DNA of 7,269 nt from an uncultured Alphaproteobacteria bacterium (GTDB lineage: Bacteria; Pseudomonadota; Alphaproteobacteria; Bin95): positions 1-7,269 of the forward strand of contig CAJXVF010000110.1 of assembly GCA_913060845.1 (NCBI GenBank), written 5' to 3'. The stretch's first letter is position 1, and every line of letters starts with the position of its first letter. This document shows, piece by piece, positions 1 through 7,229 of the stretch. The notes beneath the pieces were generated by a model. The model was not told the origin of the DNA. It did no database searches and worked only from the letters and a program-made list of their open reading frames with translations. A program made the translations under genes and the position numbers.

Positions 1-1193
1 CATTTGGCGTATCCACCAGCCGGACGACTAGCCACAAAACGCTCGCTGGCGAATATGTGCCGACATTGCGTGTCTATGAGGATGAGTTGTTGGGCCTGGC
101 AGAAGGCTTGAACGATGCTGGTTCTGGCATGATCGAAGCCGTATCCGATTGGATCACGGATGAATCCCCAGACACCATCAACGCTGAGCCAAACCCTGTC
201 GAAGCGTTCGGCATTCTCCGCCGCGTCGCAGAGAAAAGTGGGCGGCCGATGGTTTACACCCTGGCGCAGCGCAATACCCAGAAGCAGATGTTTGAGCAAC
301 TGCTGGAAATGAACAAGCAGGCTTATGCAGACGGCGTGAATATCCGCCCCGTCTTCCCGCCGCGCGCGATTGGCATCCTGCTTGGCCTACAAGCCAGCCA
401 AACGCCGTTCTCCGGCTGCCCAACCTTCAAGACGCTGAATGATCTGCCGCTTGAAGAAAAGGTAGCGAAGCTGCGTGATCCGGCAATCCGGGCACAAATT
501 CTGTCCGAAGATCCGGTCAAGGAAAGCACATTCCCGCTGATCCACCGGCTGTCCTACAGCTACATGTTCCAATTCAGCGGCAAAGATTACATTCCGCAAG
601 AGAATGAATCGGCAGAAGCCATCGCAGGTCGCGAAGGGCGTTCCGCACCTGAAGTCGCTTATGACATGCTGCTGGAAAAAGACGGTTGCGGCTTCATCTA
701 TATGCCGATCACCAATTATACCGGTTATAGCCTCTCCGCCTCAGAGCGCCTGCTGGGCGAAGAAATTGCAATTATGGGCCTTGGCGATGGCGGTGCTCAT
801 GTCGGGTTCATCCTGGATGCAGGCTTCCCAACGTGGCTGCTGACCCACTGGGGCAAAGCGACGGGCAAATATGATGCGCCAGAACTCATCCGCCGCCTCA
901 CGACCGATACCGCTGATGCCGCTGGCCTCTATGATCGGGGACGCATCAAAGTCGGCATGAAGGGCGATCTGAACGTTATCGACTGGGAGGCGCTTGATTT
1001 CGAAGCGCCATATGTCGTGCAGGACCTTCCGGCAAATGGCAAACGGCTGATGCAGGGCGCATCAGGCTACGAATACACTGTTGTCAGCGGTGAAGTGACG
1101 TTCGAGGCTGGCAAGCCCACGGGCGCGCTTCCTGGCAAGCTTGTGCGCGGCCAGCGCGTCAAGCCAGAGACTGTAGCGGCTGCGGCCGAGTAA
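1..1193 (+). CDS. Amidohydrolase family protein, D-aminoacylase (N-acyl-D-amino-acid deacylase) type, 5' partial
   Basis: The frame is open from base 3 with no stop before the TAA at 1191-1193, giving 396 visible residues. The first possible start, GTG at 57, is not the real start: the 18 codons before it (FGVSTSRTTSHKTLAGEY) read as family sequence, resembling the conserved G-x-T-S-R-T-x-x-H stretch. Family members are usually about 550-580 residues, so roughly the first third, with the N-terminal HxH metal ligands, lies outside the window. Visible are the segment with PVFPPRAIGILLGL near residues 116-129, a GLGDGGAHVG motif around residues 259-268 whose Asp is the expected metal-site acid, and the C-terminal beta-sandwich ending (GRIKVGMKGDLNVIDW, about 313-328). 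The family hydrolyses amide bonds of N-acyl-D-amino acids or related compounds in the cytoplasm using zinc. The true substrate cannot be told from the sequence. The gene converges on the minus-strand cluster, so it is a separate transcription unit. Confidence 0.88.
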   Translation, partial: FGVSTSRTTSHKTLAGEYVPTLRVYEDELLGLAEGLNDAGSGMIEAVSDWITDESPDTINAEPNPVEAFGILRRVAEKSGRPMVYTLAQRNTQKQMFEQLLEMNKQAYADGVNIRPVFPPRAIGILLGLQASQTPFSGCPTFKTLNDLPLEEKVAKLRDPAIRAQILSEDPVKESTFPLIHRLSYSYMFQFSGKDYIPQENESAEAIAGREGRSAPEVAYDMLLEKDGCGFIYMPITNYTGYSLSASERLLGEEIAIMGLGDGGAHVGFILDAGFPTWLLTHWGKATGKYDAPELIRRLTTDTADAAGLYDRGRIKVGMKGDLNVIDWEALDFEAPYVVQDLPANGKRLMQGASGYEYTVVSGEVTFEAGKPTGALPGKLVRGQRVKPETVAAAAE

Positions 1194-1203
1194 TGCGTTG
1201 CTC

Positions 1204-1235
1204 GACGGTGGCGTGCCCTCGGGCATGCCGCCGTC
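1204..1235 (+). terminator. Imperfect hairpin in the convergent gap, possible terminator of the amidohydrolase gene
   Basis: Bases 1204-1217 (GACGGTGGCGTGCC) pair with 1222-1235 (GGCATGCCGCCGTC) around a CTCG loop. Fourteen positions align, of which two (1209:1230 and 1213:1226) are G-U wobbles in plus-strand RNA but become A-C mismatches in minus-strand RNA. The stem is therefore more stable in the transcript of the amidohydrolase gene, whose stop lies 10 nt upstream. No run of T follows, so it is not a canonical intrinsic terminator; it may stop transcription weakly, block 3' decay, or separate the converging genes. Confidence 0.5.
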
Positions 1236-1239
1236 AGCT

Positions 1240-1578
1240 TCACTTCGCTGGCTTATATTCCGTCGGCGTTTCAGCGGCGAGTTTCAATGAGGCCGCGAAA
1301 TCGCCACTATCCATGAGCGGCACAGTCTTCGAATATTTGGCGAGGCCGTAGGAATCTGTCAGGTGCAGATTGGCTGCGAGCGCTTTGTCGTCTGGCATCT
1401 CATAGATGTAGACCATGTCATATTCGCCATATGACCCATATTGCGCGATAGGCTTTCCGCCGAAATCCGCAATCGCTTTCCGATGGATCGCGGCGCGGTC
1501 GCGCACATCATCCTTAGCGACCATGGCTGCTTTCTGATCGTTTTCGTATTTGACCATATAAAGAACGAGGACGCCCAT
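1240..1578 (-). CDS. GYD domain-containing protein (function unknown)
   Basis: A small protein of 112 residues from the ATG at 1578, or 114 from an ATG two codons upstream at 1584. I prefer 1578 because the AAAGG at 1591-1587 lies 8 nt from it but only 2 nt from 1584. The protein has the GYD-family layout: a beta strand near the N-terminus (GVLVLYMVKYE), a helix with KDDVRDRAAIHRKAIADFGGK, then the family's naming motif in the form GSYGEYDMVYIYEMPDDKALAA, and a C-terminal helix after an xTxPLMD segment. This is a dimeric alpha/beta barrel-like fold of unknown function. There are no membrane segments or signal peptide, so it is probably cytoplasmic. It is the last gene of the minus-strand row, 52 nt after the DUF4170 stop (46 nt if the upstream ATG is used), and may be co-transcribed with it. 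DUF1330 was the alternative considered; the G-x-Y-D-M-V core fits GYD better. Confidence 0.78.
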   Translation of the reverse strand: MGVLVLYMVKYENDQKAAMVAKDDVRDRAAIHRKAIADFGGKPIAQYGSYGEYDMVYIYEMPDDKALAANLHLTDSYGLAKYSKTVPLMDSGDFAASLKLAAETPTEYKPAK

Positions 1579-1630
1579 CGGCATGACCTTTCGACTTATA
1601 AAAAATGCTGAAGTTAGTGGCCCTTAGGCG

Positions 1631-1900
1631 TTAGTCGTCATCATCTCCGTCGTGATGATGTTCGCCGGTCTCAGGGTCCATCAAGCGGTGCATGTGGACA
1701 ACGAAATAGCGCATGTCTGCTTCGTCAATCGTGGCTTGGGCTTTGCCACGCCATGCGTCATGAGCGGAAGCGTAGTCTGGGAAAATGCCAACGATATCGA
1801 GACCTTCAACATCCGAGAACTCAACACCGGTCGTGTCTTTCAAGCGGCCGCCGAATACCAGGTGTAGAAGCTGCTTTTTCGCTTTCTTAGGCTTTCTCAT
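1631..1900 (-). CDS. DUF4170 domain-containing protein
   Basis: An 89-residue protein that I recognise as the DUF4170 family, small alphaproteobacterial proteins without known function. The diagnostic pieces are LHLVFGGRLKD (about 12-22), VEFSDVEGLDIVGIFPDYASAHDAW (about 26-50, residues G, D, F, P, Y and W conserved) and the MRYFVVHMHRLMDPE segment near 63-77. The N-terminus is strongly basic (MRKPKKAKK), while the last dozen residues are a His/Asp-rich tail (EHHHDGDDDD) beyond the conserved core. There is no membrane segment. The ATG at 1900-1898 overlaps the prfC TGA (1899-1897) in an ATGA junction, and AAGGA at 1914-1910 lies 9 nt upstream of the start. Translation is thus probably coupled to prfC. 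The family name is secure; no role can be given. Confidence 0.87.
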   Translation of the reverse strand: MRKPKKAKKQLLHLVFGGRLKDTTGVEFSDVEGLDIVGIFPDYASAHDAWRGKAQATIDEADMRYFVVHMHRLMDPETGEHHHDGDDDD

Positions 1901-3486
1901 GACGATTGATCCTTCGTTCTGAGGAAACGGATATCAGGGTTGGTTTCCTCGGCATTGGTGAGACGCCAAGCATTACGCGCAAGGAATACGGGCTGGCCAT
2001 CATGGTCTTCCGCCGTCTCGCCACGGTTCTTATCGAGGAATGCTTTCAAAGTGCGGTGATCGTCCGACGCGAGCCAACGCGCCGTATGCAGACCCGCTGT
2101 TTCAAACCGGACCGGCACGCCATATTCCGCCCGGATCCGATCTGCCAGCACATCAAACTGCAATGCGCCGATAACGCCGACGATCCAGTTCGCACCAATA
2201 AAAGGCTTGAATGCGCGGGCGACGCCCTCCTCAGCCAGTTGCGTCAACGCACGGCCAAGGTGTTTTGCGCGCATAGGATCATCAGGCATGACCCGCTGCA
2301 GTAATTCGGGTGCGAAATCAGGCACGCCGGTGAAGCGAATGATTTCACCTTCGGTCAAACTATCGCCAATGCGCAGCTGGCCATGGTTTGGCAAGCCAAC
2401 AATATCCCCCGGCCAAGCTTCTTCCGCCAGTTCCCTATCCTGCGCCAAAAACATAACGGGTGCGGAAATGGACATCATCTTGCCGCTACGCACATGCTTC
2501 AGCTTCATGCCACGCTGGAACCTGCCGGACGCTAGCCGGACAAAGGCAATTCGATCCCGATGCTTCGGGTCCATGTTCGCCTGAATTTTAAAGACGAAGC
2601 CAGAGACTTTAGTTTCATCCGGTGACACATCACGCTCTACGGCGGGCTGCGCACGTGGCGGCGGAGCAAGCTCGGCAATGCCTTGCAGCAATTCCCGCAC
2701 GCCAAAATTGTTGATCGCACTGCCGAAATACAGTGGCGTCAAATGACCTTCGCGGTAAGATTCTTCGTCGAATTCCGGGCATAGCTCCCGCGCCATTTCC
2801 GCCTGCTCGCGAAGTTCTGCGACAGCATGGGCTGGCAGCAGCTTATCCAGCATAGGGTCATCCAGGCCTTCGCAGCGCTCACCCTGATCTGGAATGCCTT
2901 CACGGCTCCGCTCCAGCAGGATCAGGCTATCCTTCGCCAGATCATAGCAGCCTTTGAAATCACGGCCGGATCCGATTGGCCAAGACATCGGCGAGACGTC
3001 AAGCGCCAGCTGCTCCTGGATTTGGTCGATCAGCTCGAACGGATCCAGCGCTTCACGGTCCATCTTGTTGACGAACGTCACGATGGGAATATCGCGCAGG
3101 CGGCAGACCTCGAACAGCTTCAAGGTCTGTGGCTCGATGCCCTTAGCCGCATCGAGCACCATGACGGCGCTGTCGACGGCTGTCAGTGTGCGATACGTAT
3201 CTTCAGAGAAGTCTTCATGGCCTGGCGTATCAAGCAGATTGAACGCCAAATGCTCGTAATCAAAGGACATGACCGAGGACGCAACGGAAATACCGCGCTC
3301 CCGCTCAACTTTGAGCCAGTCCGAGCGCGCACGCCGTTGCGCACCACGGGCTTTAACCGCACCTGCCATTTGAATAGCGCCGCCGAAAAGCAGCAGCTTT
3401 TCAGTCAGCGTTGTCTTGCCCGCATCAGGGTGAGCAATGATCGCAAAGGTGCGCCGGCGGTCAATTTCCGCCGCGAGATCGGCCAT
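1897..3486 (-). CDS. prfC: Peptide chain release factor 3 (RF3)
   Basis: RF3 is the GTPase that removes RF1 or RF2 from the ribosome after peptide release. The product is 529 residues, the usual length. The G domain is complete: P-loop AHPDAGKTT at 18-26, switch region with ERERGISVASSVM at 61-73, DTPGHEDF at 86-93, NKMD at 140-143 and the GSA loop near 255-257. The ARSDWLKVERERGI stretch and GGAIQMAGAVK separate RF3 from EF-G. A domain II beta barrel follows (about 294-380), then the RF3 C-terminal domain with EEGVARAFKP and GALQFDVL near 419-446 and HTARW at 467-471. The frame extends 20 codons upstream to 3546, but that part overlaps the protease gene; the ATG at 3486 has GGAAAG 9 nt upstream and gives the canonical MADLAAEIDRRRTFAIIAHPD beginning. 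It lies 19 nt after the protease stop and overlaps the DUF4170 start by four bases. Confidence 0.97.
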   Translation of the reverse strand: MADLAAEIDRRRTFAIIAHPDAGKTTLTEKLLLFGGAIQMAGAVKARGAQRRARSDWLKVERERGISVASSVMSFDYEHLAFNLLDTPGHEDFSEDTYRTLTAVDSAVMVLDAAKGIEPQTLKLFEVCRLRDIPIVTFVNKMDREALDPFELIDQIQEQLALDVSPMSWPIGSGRDFKGCYDLAKDSLILLERSREGIPDQGERCEGLDDPMLDKLLPAHAVAELREQAEMARELCPEFDEESYREGHLTPLYFGSAINNFGVRELLQGIAELAPPPRAQPAVERDVSPDETKVSGFVFKIQANMDPKHRDRIAFVRLASGRFQRGMKLKHVRSGKMMSISAPVMFLAQDRELAEEAWPGDIVGLPNHGQLRIGDSLTEGEIIRFTGVPDFAPELLQRVMPDDPMRAKHLGRALTQLAEEGVARAFKPFIGANWIVGVIGALQFDVLADRIRAEYGVPVRFETAGLHTARWLASDDHRTLKAFLDKNRGETAEDHDGQPVFLARNAWRLTNAEETNPDIRFLRTKDQSS

Positions 3487-3505
3487 GGGTAAAAGCTTTC
3501 CGGAA

Positions 3506-4972
3506 CTATGACTTCCCCGGGCGAACCGCAATGAAGCGCAGATCACCCTGGCGGTTCAAAAGCAAAAGCACCGATTTCCGTTTGCCGGAGGCCGCTTCCG
3601 CAACCCTGCCTTCAACTTCGCTCGGCCGACGTACAGGGTCCTGATTGACCTCAACGATCACATCACCTGGACGAATATCTTTCTCGCCAGCAGGGCCATC
3701 ATCTTCCACGGCCAGGATCAAAACGCCCTCGACGTCATTCGCAATGCCAGCAGCTTCTTTGTCTTCAGCAGTCAGTGGACCAACGATGATGCCAAGATTA
3801 TCGATCTCTGTCCGGCTGCCAGAGCCGCTTCGGCTAGAGGCAGCGACAGCAGCTGTTTTGGTTTCATCCAACCGCTCAACGACTACGCGGAGCTTACGCT
3901 CGCGCTCGTCCCGCCAGACCACGACATCAACCGACCGGCCAATTTTCGTTTCGGCGACAATCCGGGGCAGCTTGCGGACTTTATCAACGGACTTGCCATC
4001 GAAAGTCAGAATGACATCGCCATCCTTAACGCCGCCATTCGCCGCCGGTCCATCCTTAGAAACGGAGGCAACCAGCGCACCACGAGCGCGGTCCAAGCCA
4101 AGGCTTTCAGCGATTTCGTCCGTCACGGTCTGAATATGCACGCCAAGCCAACCGCGCCGGGTTTCGCCGAACTGCTGCAATTGGTCGATAATGGGAGCGG
4201 CCAGGGAGGTTGGCACAGCGAAGCCAATGCCGATGCTGCCGCCGGTAGGCGAGAAGATGGCTGAATTGATGCCAATCACTTCGCCGTCCATGTTCACCAT
4301 CGGCCCGCCGGAATTGCCTTTGTTGATGGCAGCATCTGTCTGCAAATAGGTGTCATAGGGGCCGGAGCGAATATCCCGCTGGCGCGCGGAGATAATGCCG
4401 GCGGAAACAGACCCGCCAAGGCCGAATGGATTGCCAATAGCAATCACCCAGTCACCGACGCGAATTTTTTGGCTGTCACCCATGGGAAGATATACGAGCG
4501 GCTTCGGGCTATCGACCTTGAGGACAGCCAGATCCGTCTTCGGATCGCGGCCAAGCACACGGGCCGGCAGTTCCGAATCATCCTGGAAGCGGACGACGAT
4601 TTCATCCGCATCTGCGATCACATGATTGTTGGTTACAATGATGCCTGAAGGATCAATCACAAACCCGGACCCCAGCGAGCTGGATTGGCGCGGGCGGCGG
4701 CCTTCGCGGTTCTTATCAAAGAATTCCTTGAAGAAATCTTCAAACGGGGCGCCCGGCGGTAATTCAGGTCGGCCTTCGCTTACAATCGTTTGGGTCGTCG
4801 AGATATTGACGACGGCAGGCAACGATTTCTCGGCAAGGTCAGCAAAGCTTTCGCCGACACCCCGTGCCACGGCTGTATTCACAACGGCAATTGGGGCCTG
4901 GGCTGCGAGCAACAGAATGGCTGCGACTGCAAATAGCTTCAACGAAACGCGCTTCATCGATCCCATGATCAT
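3506..4972 (-). CDS. degP: Do/HtrA (DegP-DegQ-MucD) family periplasmic serine endoprotease
   Basis: A 488-residue precursor of a periplasmic protease and chaperone that degrades misfolded envelope proteins. An N-terminal signal peptide is visible: basic MKRVSLK, hydrophobic core to about residue 31, and a likely signal peptidase I site after AVA at 34-36. The trypsin-like domain carries the triad His117 (TNNHVIA), Asp147 (KTDLAVLK) and Ser221 (NKGNSGGP). The oxyanion and specificity segments ([23 protein letters not shown]) are intact. Two PDZ domains follow, about 274-370 ([24 protein letters not shown]) and 392-488 ([23 protein letters not shown]), joined by a Ser/Ala-rich linker. Two PDZ domains indicate DegP/DegQ rather than DegS. 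A GAAAGGA box stands 4 nt before the ATG at 4972; ATGs at 4966 and 4957 are alternative starts that keep the signal peptide. The DegP, DegQ or MucD symbol cannot be settled by sequence alone. It sits downstream of hflKC-DUF2065, a known alphaproteobacterial order. Confidence 0.95.
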   Translation of the reverse strand: MIMGSMKRVSLKLFAVAAILLLAAQAPIAVVNTAVARGVGESFADLAEKSLPAVVNISTTQTIVSEGRPELPPGAPFEDFFKEFFDKNREGRRPRQSSSLGSGFVIDPSGIIVTNNHVIADADEIVVRFQDDSELPARVLGRDPKTDLAVLKVDSPKPLVYLPMGDSQKIRVGDWVIAIGNPFGLGGSVSAGIISARQRDIRSGPYDTYLQTDAAINKGNSGGPMVNMDGEVIGINSAIFSPTGGSIGIGFAVPTSLAAPIIDQLQQFGETRRGWLGVHIQTVTDEIAESLGLDRARGALVASVSKDGPAANGGVKDGDVILTFDGKSVDKVRKLPRIVAETKIGRSVDVVVWRDERERKLRVVVERLDETKTAAVAASSRSGSGSRTEIDNLGIIVGPLTAEDKEAAGIANDVEGVLILAVEDDGPAGEKDIRPGDVIVEVNQDPVRRPSEVEGRVAEAASGKRKSVLLLLNRQGDLRFIAVRPGKS

Positions 4973-5076
4973 GGCGTCCTTTCAGTATCCGGGTCCGGCA
5001 TCAATACGATTACGCACACTAACATGACGTAACGACCATGGCCGCGCTGGGCCTGACAATAATCGAGCCATCCGGT
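4973..5076 (-). other. 104-nt gap before the protease gene, longest spacer within the minus-strand gene row
   Basis: This is the only spacer in the row with room for a separate promoter. On the minus strand it has a TTGTCA hexamer (about 5059-5054), but no good -10 element at 16-18 nt spacing. A short dyad, TTACG at 5010-5014 and CGTAA at 5028-5032, is separated by 13 nt. A GGCC-CAGCGC-GGCC stem is present but has no T-run. I see no EcfG-type (GGAAC-N16/17-CGTT) or heat-shock-type promoter. A separate stress promoter for the protease is possible by position, but the bases do not show one convincingly. Confidence 0.3.
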
Positions 5077-5262
5077 TCACGATCGCGCCAACCATACAAT
5101 TCCGACGCCAATGAACAGCATAACCAACGCGCCAATACGGATAGCGCTATCCGGCTGCTTCAGCGCTTCAGCCATGAAACGCCGCATCGCAGCCGGGAAA
5201 AGCGCGTAGAGCACCCCTTCGAGCACAAGCGCTAAACCCAAGGCCGCCAGCAGGTCCCACAT
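5077..5262 (-). CDS. DUF2065 (YjeT-like) small inner-membrane protein
   Basis: A 61-residue hydrophobic protein with two predicted membrane helices, roughly residues 4-22 and 41-59, separated by a short basic loop (AAMRRFMAEALKQPDSAIR). It matches the DUF2065 pattern: Ala/Leu-rich start, Glu15 inside the first helix (VLEGVLY), Pro23, then Arg42-x-Gly44 and a Gly-rich second helix. E. coli YjeT, of similar size, is encoded directly after hflC, and the same neighbourhood is seen here: the start lies 28 nt after the hflC stop. A GGCGGA box stands 5 nt from the ATG. Its function is unknown; the conserved linkage suggests a membrane role alongside HflKC and FtsH, which is an inference from position. 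It is too short for many gene finders but the frame, start and family pattern are clear. Confidence 0.9.
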   Translation of the reverse strand: MWDLLAALGLALVLEGVLYALFPAAMRRFMAEALKQPDSAIRIGALVMLFIGVGIVWLARS

Positions 5263-5290
5263 AATGGTCCGCCCGGCGGCCTCGGATCGG

Positions 5291-6169
5291 CTATTTCACT
5301 GGACCTGTCATATCGCCAAAGAAGCGGAAGAAGTCACTGTCTGGAGACAACACGAACGTCGTGCCTTCACCGCTCAGCGCATTCCGGTAGGCTTCCATGG
5401 AACGATAGAACGAGTAGAACTCCGGATCCTGACCAAAAGCATCTGCATAGATGCGGATGGCATCAGCATCGCCCTGACCACGGAATTCCTGTGCGCGTTG
5501 GCGAGCATTTGCCAAAATCTCAACAACTTCACGCTCGGCACCCGCCACAATGGCGCGCTTGGCTTCTTCACCTTCAGCGCGAAGCTGGTTGGCGTCACGT
5601 GTACGCTCAGCGTTCATGCTCTCATAAATCGCCTGGGCGTTGGCTTCCGGCAAATCAGCACGGCGAACGCGCAAGTCGACGAAGGATACGCCAAGCGGCT
5701 GCGCCTGAGCATTCGCCGTATCAAGAATGCGCTTCATGATCTGAGCGCGCTGCTCTGAAAGCACCGCTTCCAAAGAATACTCAGCGAAGACACCGCGCAT
5801 GCTGTCGATGATAATCGGAGAGAGCTTGTTCGCTGCCGCCCGCTGATTCTGCAAGGTTTGGAAGAATTTCAGCGGATCACTGATCCGATAACGGGAGAAC
5901 AGGTCCACTACTAGCCGGTTACTGTTCTTATCCAGAATTTCTTCTTCAGCCGTATCCAGCGTCAAAACGCGAGCTTCAAAATAGCTGACAGAACGCCAGG
6001 GCAGTTTCCAGTGCAGACCAGGGTCCGTGATAACCGCACGAGGATTACCAAACTGGAAGACGATGGCTGTTTTGGTCTGATGCACGCTGTAGGCTGATGT
6101 GATCAGCAACAGCACAGTGATCGCGATCAGGACAAGGCCGGAGACGCCGAAAAGGAGTTTGCGGTTCAT
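5291..6169 (-). CDS. hflC: HflC, SPFH/band 7 protein, FtsH protease modulator
   Basis: A 292-residue inner-membrane protein with one N-terminal membrane helix (about 5-25, LLFGVSGLVLIAITVLLLI) and a periplasmic SPFH domain beginning at SVHQTKTAIVFQFGNPRAV (28-46). The PGLHWKLP motif (50-57), the DSMRGVFAEYSLEAVLSEQR stretch (122-141) and the RVRRADLPEANAQAIYESMNAERTRDA block starting at residue 167 are HflC hallmarks. A long Ala/Glu-rich coiled-coil helix follows (about 180-235), then a FYSFYRSMEAYRNAL segment and a hydrophobic C-terminus (FVLSPDSDFFRFFGDM). HflC pairs with HflK in a large cage around FtsH hexamers and limits access of membrane substrates. The ATG at 6169 overlaps the hflK TGA in an ATGA junction, with GGAG at 6181-6178, 8 nt upstream and inside hflK, so balanced expression by translational coupling is likely. 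Confidence 0.97.
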   Translation of the reverse strand: MNRKLLFGVSGLVLIAITVLLLITSAYSVHQTKTAIVFQFGNPRAVITDPGLHWKLPWRSVSYFEARVLTLDTAEEEILDKNSNRLVVDLFSRYRISDPLKFFQTLQNQRAAANKLSPIIIDSMRGVFAEYSLEAVLSEQRAQIMKRILDTANAQAQPLGVSFVDLRVRRADLPEANAQAIYESMNAERTRDANQLRAEGEEAKRAIVAGAEREVVEILANARQRAQEFRGQGDADAIRIYADAFGQDPEFYSFYRSMEAYRNALSGEGTTFVLSPDSDFFRFFGDMTGPVK

Positions 6170-7229
6170 TGGATTTTCTCCGGCTGGCCGGTTACGCGCC
6201 GCTTGGATATTTCAGGCAACGGTAGGTATGGAATCACCCCATTGCCGCCCTTGCCGTCACCATTGTTCATGATGACTTTGTTGGCGTTACGGAGCACTTC
6301 TTCCATCGTCTCCAGATACATCCGGCTTCGGGTCACGTCCTTAGCGACCTGATAGGACTGGTAAACGTTGTTGAAGCGGTTCGCGTCACCGGCTGCATCT
6401 GCTGTCACGCGTTGTTTGTAAGCTTCCGCTTCCTGCTCGATCTTAGCGGCTTCACCACGGGCTTCCGGCACAATCTTACGCTGGATGGCCTCGCCCTCTT
6501 TCTTCAGCTTGTCTTTGTCCGCTGCAGCGCGCTGCACGTCACGGAACGCAGCAATGACCTGCTCTGGCGGATCAGCACGGAGGAGCTGAATATTGGTAAC
6601 GGTAACGCCCGACTCATACTCATCAAGCAAGACCTGAAGGCCCTGTCGCGTGTTGGCAGAAATCTGAATACGACCGTCTTTGAGGACGTAATCAATCGTG
6701 TTCTGGCCAACCAGTTCACGCATGACGGATTCTGCCGCCGCACGCACTGTGGTTTCAGGGTCACGAATGTTGAACAGATAGTCGCCAGCGTTGGCGATCT
6801 GCCAGAACACGGCAAATTCAAGCTCAACGATCTTACTATCGCCCGTCAGCATGGACGCGTTGCGATTGACCTGAACTGCGTCGTCATTGCGGCCACGACC
6901 GTTTTGCACACGCGAATTCGACCCGACGCCGATCTCAATCTTGTTGACGCGGGTAACTTTTGGCGTTTGCACCGATTCAATCGGGAACGGCAGGTGATAA
7001 TGCAAGCCAGGCGTTTCGAGACGTGTGAACTTGCCAAACTGCGTGACCACGCCCTGCTCATCGGCTTCCACCCGGTAGAACCCGGTGAACAGCCAAATGC
7101 CAAGGCCGATAACGACCAGCAGGCCAATCAAAAGCTTATCGCCGCCCTTAGGTGCCAGACCTTTCAAGCGGTCTTGGCCCTTGCGGAAAATTTCATCGAG
7201 ATCAGGGGGTGTTGGCCCACGTCCGCCAC
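6166..7229 (-). CDS. hflK: HflK, SPFH/band 7 protein, FtsH protease modulator, 5' partial (cut by adapter)
   Basis: The visible part is 353 complete codons. A TTG at 7167 could be read as a start, but the 20 codons before it encode the conserved HflK N-terminal sequence (PPDLDEIFRKGQDR, preceded by Gly-rich GGRGPT), so the gene began further upstream. Genomic sequence ends at about 7229 where a sequencing adapter begins; a stop at 7239-7237 in this frame belongs to the adapter. In visible numbering a membrane helix lies at about 31-51 (KLLIGLLVVIGLGIWLFTGFY), followed by the SPFH domain (RVEADEQGVVTQFGKF, TPGLHYHLPFPIE), a VQVNRNASMLTGD strand, the ESVMRELVGQNTIDYVL region and a charged coiled coil (AADKDKLKKEGEAIQRKIVPEARGEA onward). 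HflK partners with HflC around FtsH. Probably only a few dozen glycine-rich residues are missing. The promoter of the operon is outside the window. Confidence 0.96.

Noticed and set aside
1585..1630. AT-rich stretch before the GYD gene as a promoter or terminator
   Set aside because: A TATAAG-like hexamer exists but has no -35 partner and would put the transcript start on the ribosome binding site; the T-run has no hairpin before it.
2827..3492. A 221-codon plus-strand open frame opposite prfC
   Set aside because: It resembles no family I know and lies wholly antisense to the conserved RF3 G domain; a shadow frame.
3487..3546. Upstream extension of prfC by 20 codons
   Set aside because: It overlaps the protease C-terminus, does not resemble RF3, and the ATG at 3486 has a well-placed ribosome binding site and canonical N-terminus.
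5051..5076. Terminator after the DUF2065 gene
   Set aside because: Only a four-base GGCC stem is present and no T-run follows it on the minus strand.
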